From: Parachlamydiales bacterium
GTDB lineage: Bacteria > Chlamydiota > Chlamydiia > Chlamydiales > SM23-39
Assembly: GCA_019694475.1 (NCBI GenBank)
Contig: JAIBBX010000009.1
Coordinates: 1-47,715 of the forward strand
DNA length: 47,715 nt
Direction of reading: 5' to 3'
Shown: in pieces, positions 1 to 6,537 of the stretch
How the letters are laid out: every line of letters begins with the position of its first letter
Numbering within the stretch: position 1 is the first letter of the stretch
The notes under the pieces: model-generated
What the model saw: the letters and a program-made list of their open reading frames with translations, nothing else
Told to the model about the DNA's origin: nothing
Databases searched by the model: none
Translations under genes and position numbers: made by a program

Positions 1-68
1 TTCCAGTTCATGAGATTAGAAATTAACGACCACTGCTCATCTGAGAGATGATGAAATACTGTTTTCAT
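1..68 (-). mobile_element. IS5-type transposase, N-terminal fragment cut by window edge
   Basis: An open frame starts with ATG at 68 and runs off the left edge, giving 22 residues: MKTVFHHLSDEQW, then SLISNLMNW. The LSDEQWxLI pattern is the usual opening of the N-terminal domain of IS5/IS4-group DDE transposases (typically LTDEQWALIEPLLP). A strong ribosome binding site (GGAGG, complement of 74-78) lies 5 bases upstream of the ATG. The IS end must lie between about 79 and the stop of the YVTN gene at 112, but its terminal inverted repeat cannot be recognised from one end. The catalytic DDE residues are outside the window, so intactness is unknown. Confidence 0.7.
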
Positions 69-111
69 AAGTTCCTCCAAGAAAGGAGTGCACTATAGCA
101 AACTCAACATT

Positions 112-951
112 TTAGTTGGATATGTTCATGATGTCGATCGATACGGGTTGAATGCCGACCATCCGAGTAATAAATGGAAAAGGGAAGGTTGTATCGAATA
201 TCGCCACTTGATTGCCGTTTTGCAGGCATACATAGGCGTGTGAAGAATCTGGAGACATAACCAAGTCAACAGGACCTGAACCCATTCCTGTTGAGACCGT
301 TGAGATTGCTGTGTCGGTCACAGCATTGATAACCGTTACACTATCGCCGCTAAAACAGGTAACAAAGGCTAAGGCGCCGTTTGGGGTTACTTCCACATAG
401 TTAGGACCCAAAGCTGTTGGAATCGTTGCTACAACCATATGGGTTGCTGTCGAAATCACACTCACCGTATTCCCCCCCATTCCGCTGAATGAATTGGTTA
501 CATAAACTTTAGATCCATCTGGGTTCACAGTAATTTTAAATGGATTCAAGCCTACAGGAATTGTAAAGGTGACCATATCCGTTGCTGTATCGATCACACT
601 GACGGTATTGCTATCGAGGTTAGGCACATAAACTTCAGATCCATCCGGAGTGATGACAAGATCTGGAGGCAAATCACCCACAGGAATTGAGGGAACAAGA
701 ACGGTATAGTTCAAAGCATCGATCACAGTGACATCGTCGCTTCCCGGATTGACAACATACGCTTTGGTCCCATCGGGAGTGATGGCAATGACCGAAGGAG
801 CAGTTCCAACAGGAAGAGGAGGAACAACTTGAGCCCCCGTAATAGCGTCGATGACGCTGACGGTATTATCGCCTCCATTGGCAACAAAAAGAACTTGAGC
901 AGAAAAGAGGATGTTGCTGACTGCAATCAAATAGCAGATGAACTTCGCCAT
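112..951 (-). CDS. Secreted YVTN-type beta-propeller repeat protein, possibly 3'-truncated
   Basis: A 279-residue protein with a Sec signal peptide (MAKFICYLIAVSNILFSAQ) followed by about six repeats of the form V-x-N-x-x-x-(N/D)-(T/D)-V-(S/T)-V-I-D, about 40 residues apart. This is the YVTN/NHL-like beta-propeller family, usually surface or extracellular binding proteins. The ATG at 951 is preferred over an upstream in-frame GTG at 957 because AAAGG lies 6-7 bases ahead of it. The last repeat stops after its G-x-Q-P-V-x-I-D-I strand and the protein ends MNISN, so the final blade appears incomplete. An IS5-type transposase begins only 44 bp beyond the stop. A larger relative lies at 11847-13124. 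The ligand is unknown. Confidence 0.75.
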   Translation of the reverse strand: MAKFICYLIAVSNILFSAQVLFVANGGDNTVSVIDAITGAQVVPPLPVGTAPSVIAITPDGTKAYVVNPGSDDVTVIDALNYTVLVPSIPVGDLPPDLVITPDGSEVYVPNLDSNTVSVIDTATDMVTFTIPVGLNPFKITVNPDGSKVYVTNSFSGMGGNTVSVISTATHMVVATIPTALGPNYVEVTPNGALAFVTCFSGDSVTVINAVTDTAISTVSTGMGSGPVDLVMSPDSSHAYVCLQNGNQVAIFDTTFPFPFITRMVGIQPVSIDIMNISN

Positions 952-1079
952 AGGCACCTTTCATGTATTTGATCCACGTTACTGCATAAACAAATTTATT
1001 TGCAGCTGTTTTGAGTCGTGACTAGCCAAATAGGGATAGATTCATGTTGTAGAAGCTGCCCTTTCTTTTTTTAAGACTT

Positions 1080-2573
1080 TTACGGCTCTGGACATGCACG
1101 GGTAAGGCTGGATCGAAGTTCTTTTAGCGCTCGGGGCTTGTGCTCTTTTGCAAAGACGATGCTTTCCGCTTTATGTAAGTATTCCCAAGCTTTGTTGTAA
1201 TTGTGTCTTTGGAAATGGATCGCTGCGAGATAGTAATTGACTGTGGGATCGTTTGGATTCATTGCGATGTATTTTTCTAAAATGGGCAGCGCCTCTTTTT
1301 CCCTTCCTAGCTGCAGCCAGGTAGTGGCCAAATGGAAGACCCCTTGCTTGAATTTAGGGTATTTCTCGATGATCGCTTCTAGTTTTTTCTGCTTTTCGAA
1401 AATGGAATCGCGCCTTTCATTGACTTCAGCGTAGATGGCTTGGATTGCATCGGGTCCGGCAAGGCCAGCCAGGTAATCTTCAGTCACACTGTCTCCTGTG
1501 ATGGCGTGATCGGGAACTTTTCCTCGGATTTTTTCAAGAAGCGCTTTTCCTTCAGCCTCTCTTCCGACGAAAAGATAGTTAAAACCTAAAAACATATTGA
1601 GCAGATAATCGTCTTTGAAAAAAGGACGTGCTTTTTCGTAAAGTTTGATCGCGGTTTCGGCGTCATTGCGCTGCCAGCTGACAGCTGCTTGGTTCATGAA
1701 GGCAAGCCCAATCACTTGCTTAATGTCCCGCTTCTGCAAACTTCTTGTCTCTACACCGAGATACATTTCTGAAGGGACGTCAATCCCTCTCGCAGTTGTT
1801 TCGATATTGGTGATTTCTCCATCCGGATCCACATAACGGACATAAATGTGACCTGGCGGGGTGATCGCTTCGAGTTCAAGGCCGAGCCTTTGCGCTAAAC
1901 AAAGATAGAGGATCGATACGCCCAAGCAGACCCCGCGCCGGCTATCGAGAACCGAAGGGAGGAATGTGTAGACATCGATATCTTTCGCGTGCAAAGAGTG
2001 GGGTGGAAAGCGGAAGCGCATTTCGGAAAAAATGTAATCGCTAATCCCGCGGATCTTCTCTTTAGGAGTGGCATCAGCGGGGAGCCTTGCATAAATTTGC
2101 AGAGCCATCAAATCGAGATTGGCTTCGTAGCTTAAAATTTTGGATCTTGACTCTTCGCCTCCGCCCATTTCGGCAAGAAGAAGCCCTCTTGCAAGGTCGA
2201 TTTCTTCAATCGGCAGCTTATGCAATACAGTTTCATCCCAAATCCCAAATCCTTTTAGATTGCGGTTCAATAAGTGGCGGGAGAGTTTTCCGATCACGGC
2301 GAGCTGCTCGTCGCTTAAAATGGGGGCACTGTCTTGCGTAGTTCTATTTACAAAATTAATGAGAGGCTGGGGATCTAATGATGGAAGAATGAGCTCTGGG
2401 TCCCAATCGGTGCATCCGCCGCTCAAAAGTTCCCAAGCATGCTTCAGGGCCTGCTTTCCCTCCGGAGTTTTGGGATAAAGCTCATAAAAGGCAAAATGCT
2501 GGGATACCGATGTTGGGTCTAATGTCGAATAAAGCGCTGATAATGAGGCGGCTAAAAGGCAAACCAGGTGCAA
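1080..2573 (-). CDS. Transglutaminase-like (SirB1-type) protein with C-terminal TPR repeats
   Basis: A 497-residue protein. Residues 1-16 look like a signal peptide or anchor. Residues about 150-290 resemble the transglutaminase-like/SirB1 core: Cys216 in RRGVCLGVS, His242 in PPGHIYVRY, and a third acidic position in TNIETTARG (Glu258 where Asp is common). Residues about 300-480 contain TPR-like helical pairs, including REKEALPILEKYIAMNPNDP and a second NYYLAAIHFQRHNYNKAWEYL unit. The best start is TTG at 2573 with AGAGG four bases upstream; the nearest ATG (2599) is out of frame. Papain-like hydrolase, crosslinking or non-enzymatic scaffold roles are all possible. The fold assignment is good, the substrate unknown. 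It is transcribed alone, divergent from the gene at 2715. Confidence 0.7.
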   Translation of the reverse strand: MHLVCLLAASLSALYSTLDPTSVSQHFAFYELYPKTPEGKQALKHAWELLSGGCTDWDPELILPSLDPQPLINFVNRTTQDSAPILSDEQLAVIGKLSRHLLNRNLKGFGIWDETVLHKLPIEEIDLARGLLLAEMGGGEESRSKILSYEANLDLMALQIYARLPADATPKEKIRGISDYIFSEMRFRFPPHSLHAKDIDVYTFLPSVLDSRRGVCLGVSILYLCLAQRLGLELEAITPPGHIYVRYVDPDGEITNIETTARGIDVPSEMYLGVETRSLQKRDIKQVIGLAFMNQAAVSWQRNDAETAIKLYEKARPFFKDDYLLNMFLGFNYLFVGREAEGKALLEKIRGKVPDHAITGDSVTEDYLAGLAGPDAIQAIYAEVNERRDSIFEKQKKLEAIIEKYPKFKQGVFHLATTWLQLGREKEALPILEKYIAMNPNDPTVNYYLAAIHFQRHNYNKAWEYLHKAESIVFAKEHKPRALKELRSSLTRACPEP

Positions 2574-2665
2574 AGAGACCTCTTTGTTTTCTTCAGCATA
2601 ACCACAACCTGAATTTTTCGAACAGTTTCTAAGATTCGTTTTGCAAGTGCTTGTTTGTTAGTGTT

Positions 2666-2693
2666 TTGAAAAAGTATTTAAATATATCATAAT
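2666..2693 (+). promoter_or_regulatory. Sigma70/sigma66-like promoter for the 2715 gene
   Basis: TTGAAA (2666-2671), a 16-base spacer, then CATAAT (2688-2693), in an A/T-rich divergent intergenic region. The predicted start is near 2700, giving a leader of about 15 bases before the ATG at 2715. No Shine-Dalgarno site is visible in that leader. Confidence 0.45.
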
Positions 2694-2714
2694 GTATAGT
2701 AAAATATTTTCTCT

Positions 2715-3407
2715 ATGAGTGCAATTAGTCGTGTTGATTCTGATTATTATAGTATCCCTGAAAATGTCGAAGGTGATCCTGTAAATCTAGCTTTTCTTAC
2801 GGCGGCAGTTGTCTATGGTATTGCCATGGCAGTGCTAATCAATTCGATCGGTTTCCATTTTTGGTTGACGATTCCTTTGGGGCTTATTCTCCTTTCTTGG
2901 GGCGCTTACAATTTGCCCTGCCTCAGAGGTAGATGTCTATTGATTTGTAAAAAAGATGATGGGAACGAACAAATTCAACAGCTTCAGAAGAGAATCTCTG
3001 ATTTAGATCAACGCCTTCAGAAGATTATTGAAGAGCAGAATGAAAAAATAAAAGCTGATACTCGAAACATTTCTCGAGATCAAAAGATTGCTGAACTGAA
3101 TTTCGAGCCAAGGGAATGCGACTCTTTACGTAGAGAGATTGCTCAGTTGCACAACCAAATAAGGATACTTAAAAAACAACACGGAATTCATTTCATACGC
3201 AAAGATAAGCAAACCGAGGCCGCTTCAAGTGCCGAAAATGAACTATATAATAAGCTTCAAGACTTAAAGCAGCAGTACAAAAATCAATTGGATGCGATTC
3301 AGAATGGAACTGATGATTTTGACCCCGGAAAATTGGTTGCCTTAGAAAGTCGAATTTCTCAGCTTCGCAAACAACTCAGACAACTTAAAAAGTCAAAACC
3401 TCTCTAA
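2715..3407 (+). CDS. Inc-like protein: bilobed hydrophobic domain plus long coiled coil
   Basis: A 230-residue protein without a cleavable signal. Two closely spaced hydrophobic segments (about residues 24-43 and 48-64, separated by a short turn) form the bilobed hairpin typical of chlamydial inclusion membrane (Inc) proteins. The rest (about 83-230) is charged, with coiled-coil heptads (EQIQQLQKRISDLDQRLQ, later SRISQLRKQLRQLKK). The hydrophobic hairpin near the N-terminus with a cytosol-exposed coiled coil matches Incs that engage host trafficking or SNARE proteins. Inc proteins are type III secreted, and a T3SS cluster lies immediately downstream. The 3' end overlaps convergent malQ by 23 bp. 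The family is assigned by architecture only; an ordinary inner-membrane coiled-coil protein is the alternative. Confidence 0.6.
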   Translation: MSAISRVDSDYYSIPENVEGDPVNLAFLTAAVVYGIAMAVLINSIGFHFWLTIPLGLILLSWGAYNLPCLRGRCLLICKKDDGNEQIQQLQKRISDLDQRLQKIIEEQNEKIKADTRNISRDQKIAELNFEPRECDSLRREIAQLHNQIRILKKQHGIHFIRKDKQTEAASSAENELYNKLQDLKQQYKNQLDAIQNGTDDFDPGKLVALESRISQLRKQLRQLKKSKPL

Positions 3408-4815
3408 TTCTACGCTTCAGATCCTCATGCGCAATCATTTCCTCTACGCTTGGACGGAATTTGTAGGTCCAGTTAGTAGCCGAGAGAGTTCCCGGATAGT
3501 TGATTTGTTCTTCCCCATGATTCGCCAGTTCAGGAAAGAGGGCGAGATATTCTTGCAGCGGATTGATGTGAAAAAGACTTGTTGTTTTGTGAGAGGCTCG
3601 GAGAATGGCCATTCTCTCTTTCTCTCTTAATATGGGGTGGTAGGTAAGATGGAGAAGCGAGGCGAAAGGAGCCGCTTCTTCTGGAGTTTTTTTCCACCAT
3701 ACTTCTACAGGAGGCAGATCATGCGTTCCAAGCGTTGTGAGGCTGATCGGCTCATAGTGATCGAGCGGAATGTAATGGCCAGCCTCTTTTTGCCAGCGCA
3801 TCACTTTGGTGCCGCAAATGCCAAGCCTTTTTAATATCGGATAGACCTCTTTAGGAATCGTTCCCAAATCTTCGGCCATGGGAAGAAGGGGCGATGCATC
3901 GATCATCATTTCTAGGATTTCCGTTCCTTGGTCCATCCAGAGTCGTTGATCGGGGGGATAAAAGGATCCTTCGATCGCTTTTTTGCCGCGGGGTATGCCC
4001 CAAATGCGGAAGAAGCCAACCACATGATCAATCCGATAGATATGATAGAGATGTTCTATGGTGCGAAGGCGCATTTTCCACCAGTCGAAATGCCGTTTTC
4101 GCATTTCAGCCCAGTCGAGGAGGGGAAATCCCCAGCTTTGCCCTTGCGCATGGAATGTGTCGGGAGGGGCTCCGGCGCCGATTTTTAAGTTGAAGAGATG
4201 CGTTTCGCTCCAAACATCAGCGCTATCTGGACTGATGAGAATCGGAACATCTCCTTTGATTTTAACGCCTTGTTTTTCGGCGTGCGCTTTGACCATTTCC
4301 ATTTGCCTGAACGCGTGGAATTGGACGAAGATAAAAAATTCAACGAGTTTGGGATCGGGCTTTGCCTCTTTGGGAAAGTCTTGCCATGCAACGCCATTGA
4401 ACTGCTCTTTCAATGCCCGAAATTCTGCATAGTGGAGCAGCCAAGGATGCTGCTCTATGAAGGATTCGGGCGGAGGAGAGGAGATTGAGAGAAGTTTTTC
4501 TATCTTAAGTTGGAGGACCTCGGCCCGCGTATTTGCTTTGGGACATTCTATCCCGAGTTCCCAAAGGCTTAAATAAATTGGGTTGAGGGCGCAGGAGGAG
4601 AGGGGATTATAGGGACTCGGATCGCGTCCTGTATCGTTAATCGGCAAGAGTTGAATTACATCGAAGCCGACCTCTTTACACCAATCAATGAGAGGAATCA
4701 GGTCTAAGAACTCGCCGATGCCGGAACTTTTTTTGGAATGGATTGAGAAGAGGGGAACGCAGATCCCGTGATGAGGTCTTTTGCCGATTCTTTCCCAGTG
4801 GGCATCTGTTTTCAC
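3385..4815 (-). CDS. malQ: 4-alpha-glucanotransferase (amylomaltase)
   Basis: A 476-residue GH77 enzyme transferring alpha-1,4-glucan segments in maltodextrin/glycogen turnover. Catalytic motifs are present: Asp263 (nucleophile) in YRIDHVVGFFR, Glu315 (acid/base) in MAEDLGTIP, Asp366 in GTHDLPPVE. The N-terminal region (GIGEFLDLIPLIDWCKE, QLLPINDTG) is typical. It is slightly shorter than most bacterial MalQ (about 500 or more residues) but no motif is missing. Its ATG overlaps the stop of the upstream chaperone gene (ATGA), so it is translated from the T3SS transcript, the same linkage as in Chlamydia. It supports the glycogen metabolism that chlamydiae retain. Confidence 0.95.
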   Translation of the reverse strand: MKTDAHWERIGKRPHHGICVPLFSIHSKKSSGIGEFLDLIPLIDWCKEVGFDVIQLLPINDTGRDPSPYNPLSSCALNPIYLSLWELGIECPKANTRAEVLQLKIEKLLSISSPPPESFIEQHPWLLHYAEFRALKEQFNGVAWQDFPKEAKPDPKLVEFFIFVQFHAFRQMEMVKAHAEKQGVKIKGDVPILISPDSADVWSETHLFNLKIGAGAPPDTFHAQGQSWGFPLLDWAEMRKRHFDWWKMRLRTIEHLYHIYRIDHVVGFFRIWGIPRGKKAIEGSFYPPDQRLWMDQGTEILEMMIDASPLLPMAEDLGTIPKEVYPILKRLGICGTKVMRWQKEAGHYIPLDHYEPISLTTLGTHDLPPVEVWWKKTPEEAAPFASLLHLTYHPILREKERMAILRASHKTTSLFHINPLQEYLALFPELANHGEEQINYPGTLSATNWTYKFRPSVEEMIAHEDLKRRIREVLTF

Positions 4816-5252
4816 TTCAATCCGAACGGGCTATGTTTCATCTCGATCGGCGCGCTTTGGCCATTTAAGATGGCTTCTTGCCAGGTTTCCGCCATTTCTA
4901 GAAATGCACCGATCATACCGCTGAGTCTTTCTCCATTCAGAATATGGAGCGGATATTTTTGGAATTGGGCCAGTTGATTGATGGAACTGATAAATCCAAA
5001 AAGGCCTGGTCTTGGGTCGGGCAGCGCGTTAGCCTTTAGCGCTTCTTTCAAAATATTTTCCCGAAACTTTCCCGGAGGCGCTTCTGCGACTTTGGTAAAT
5101 ATCCAAAGATTTTCCTGCGAAGTGTCCAGCTGTAATTGAATGATGAGGCGAGGATGAATTTGGATACTGCAGGCATGCTGCCGATCGACATGCAATTCCA
5201 ATTCGAAAATACGGCCCAATTCACGGAGTAGTTCTTCGAACCTGCCGATCAT
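4812..5252 (-). CDS. scc1: Type III secretion chaperone (Scc1/SycE-like) for CopN
   Basis: A small acidic 146-residue protein with the alpha/beta organisation of class I T3S chaperones (CesT/SycE fold): N-terminal helix (FEELLRELGRIFEL), then beta strands (HACSIQIHPRLIIQLQLD) and a C-terminal helix. Sequence similarity within this family is weak, so the call rests on size, fold pattern and position directly after copN, where Chlamydia encodes Scc1 (CT088). The start codon overlaps the copN stop (ATGA). The ribosome binding site GAGGAA is formed by the last repeat of the copN poly-glutamate tract. Predicted role: binds the CopN N-terminus and keeps it secretion-competent, probably with Scc4. 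Confidence 0.8.
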   Translation of the reverse strand: MIGRFEELLRELGRIFELELHVDRQHACSIQIHPRLIIQLQLDTSQENLWIFTKVAEAPPGKFRENILKEALKANALPDPRPGLFGFISSINQLAQFQKYPLHILNGERLSGMIGAFLEMAETWQEAILNGQSAPIEMKHSPFGLK

Positions 5253-6412
5253 TTTTCTTCCTCTTCTTCCTCTTCTTCCTCTTCCATTTGGTCTTCGAGC
5301 TTTTCAATAGTGTCAATGAGAGCTCGCAAAATTTCTTCTCTATGGCGCGGGTCGCGGAAATACTTCGGGGCTACTTGTTTGATTGCATCTCGCATTTGAG
5401 AATAGATAACCATTTGAGCGGCGGCCTCTTCAGAGATTCCAAGCAGTTTAGCTGTCTGTAAGATTTTTTCAGGGCTCATGAATCTTTCTGCAATCAGTTT
5501 CACAAAGATTCGTGCGATGATCTCAAAATCGAGCCGGCTTGGCAAAATCAAATTGTAAGAAGTGAACTCGCGCTGGATGAGGCGCATCCTCGATTGGAAA
5601 AAGCGAAAGATTCCCAAAATTCCCTGCATGGAACGGGTCTCATCCAAAAGCCGTTTTAGTTCTGCCCGCTGGATAGATGGCCCCTTAGACTTCATGTCGG
5701 CGCCGAGAGAGTGGAGCATGAAATTGATTGCTGTTTTCAATTTCGGATAGCGGAATTTTTCTGCCAGTTCGTCGAACAATTTGACCGGCTCTCTGGGATT
5801 GAGAATGATATCGCGATAAAGATCTCTAAGAGATGTCGGCGAGCCGAGTTCTTTAGAAAATTCGCGCGACTGAGCACCCATGTTTCTGCCCGCGCGGATC
5901 TCTTTACCCTTGTCTTTGTTGAATTTTTCTTTGGCCTCTTGTGTAGCGGCGAGAAGGGCTGTTTCAGAAGTTTCGATAAGGAAGTCGAGCGCTTCATCAG
6001 CTAATGATGCGTCTTTGTAGACGCTATCGACTTTCTTTAAGATCTCATCGGAATTGTCGGCTTTTGTCACTTGCGAGCGGAGAACTCGCAGTGTTTTTGG
6101 ATTCATTTCGAAATTATTTCGATGGAATCTCTCCGCCACTTCATCGACTTTTTCAACATCGACGATCTTTTCAATCACTTCTTCGGTCTCTTCAGCCTCT
6201 TCGGGCTTGCCCTCTTGTTTTTGGTGCAATTCCTTGAGATTTCTGAACCTTTGGGCTTGCTGCATGGGATTGAACGTTGCGAGTTCAAAGTATTGTCCCA
6301 AATCCTCTTCGCTTTCGACCTGCATAGCTCTTTCCGCCTCGGCCTCTTTTTGAATGGCCTTGACGCCTTGCTGGCTGAGCGGAAAGATATTGGAAATGCG
6401 CGGTTCCGTCAT
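5249..6412 (-). CDS. copN: T3SS gatekeeper CopN (LcrE/YopN-SctW family)
   Basis: A 387-residue gatekeeper that plugs or controls type III export and is itself secreted. The N-terminal part is acidic and disordered (EEAEETEEVIEKIVDVEKVD at about 73-92); residues about 90-375 are helical, as in the YopN/TyeA/InvE fold, with the conserved-looking segment FMLHSLGADMKS. The protein ends with ten consecutive glutamates and one lysine, encoded by a 9-bp repeat (5255-5284). Position between cdsV and the chaperone matches Chlamydia CT089. No good Shine-Dalgarno site precedes the ATG at 6412, and a large palindrome (6427-6530) separates it from cdsV, so its translation or transcript stability may be set separately from the export apparatus genes. 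Confidence 0.9.
   Translation of the reverse strand: MTEPRISNIFPLSQQGVKAIQKEAEAERAMQVESEEDLGQYFELATFNPMQQAQRFRNLKELHQKQEGKPEEAEETEEVIEKIVDVEKVDEVAERFHRNNFEMNPKTLRVLRSQVTKADNSDEILKKVDSVYKDASLADEALDFLIETSETALLAATQEAKEKFNKDKGKEIRAGRNMGAQSREFSKELGSPTSLRDLYRDIILNPREPVKLFDELAEKFRYPKLKTAINFMLHSLGADMKSKGPSIQRAELKRLLDETRSMQGILGIFRFFQSRMRLIQREFTSYNLILPSRLDFEIIARIFVKLIAERFMSPEKILQTAKLLGISEEAAAQMVIYSQMRDAIKQVAPKYFRDPRHREEILRALIDTIEKLEDQMEEEEEEEEEEK
5255..5284 (-). repeat. 9-bp tandem repeat coding poly-Glu at the copN 3' end
   Basis: The coding strand reads GAGGAAGAA units with period 9, giving ten Glu codons just before the copN stop. Unit gain or loss changes CopN by three residues without a frameshift. 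The final unit also supplies the GAGGAA ribosome binding site for scc1. Confidence 0.85.
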
Positions 6413-6426
6413 ATTTTTATTTTTTT

Positions 6427-6530
6427 ACCAAGAGAGATAGATACCACAGAGGCGAGGGGAAGCCCCTCGCGCTCCCCGAATTGGGGGTGCGGGGGCATCC
6501 CCCGCCTCTGTGGTATTTATCTCTGTGGTT
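6427..6530. repeat. Cloverleaf-like palindromic element between cdsV and copN
   Basis: Outer arms 6427-6454 and 6503-6530 are complementary over about 28 bases, with a perfect 14-bp core (ATACCACAGAGGCG). Inside lie three further hairpins: AGGGGAAGCCCCT (6455-6467), CCCC-GAATT-GGGG (6474-6486) and GGGGGCATCCCCC (6491-6503). Transcribed, this folds as one long stem closing three arms. It is very GC-rich compared with its flanks and is noncoding. There is no U-tract, so it is not a simple terminator. A miniature mobile element or an mRNA processing/stability element within the T3SS operon is likely. Confidence 0.8.
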
Positions 6531-6537
6531 AAATTTT

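Noticed and set aside
2574..2599. Frameshift linking an upstream ATG (2599) to the transglutaminase-like gene
   Set aside because: The ATG is out of frame, and the TTG at 2573 has an AGAGG site and starts a signal-like segment, so no frameshift is needed.
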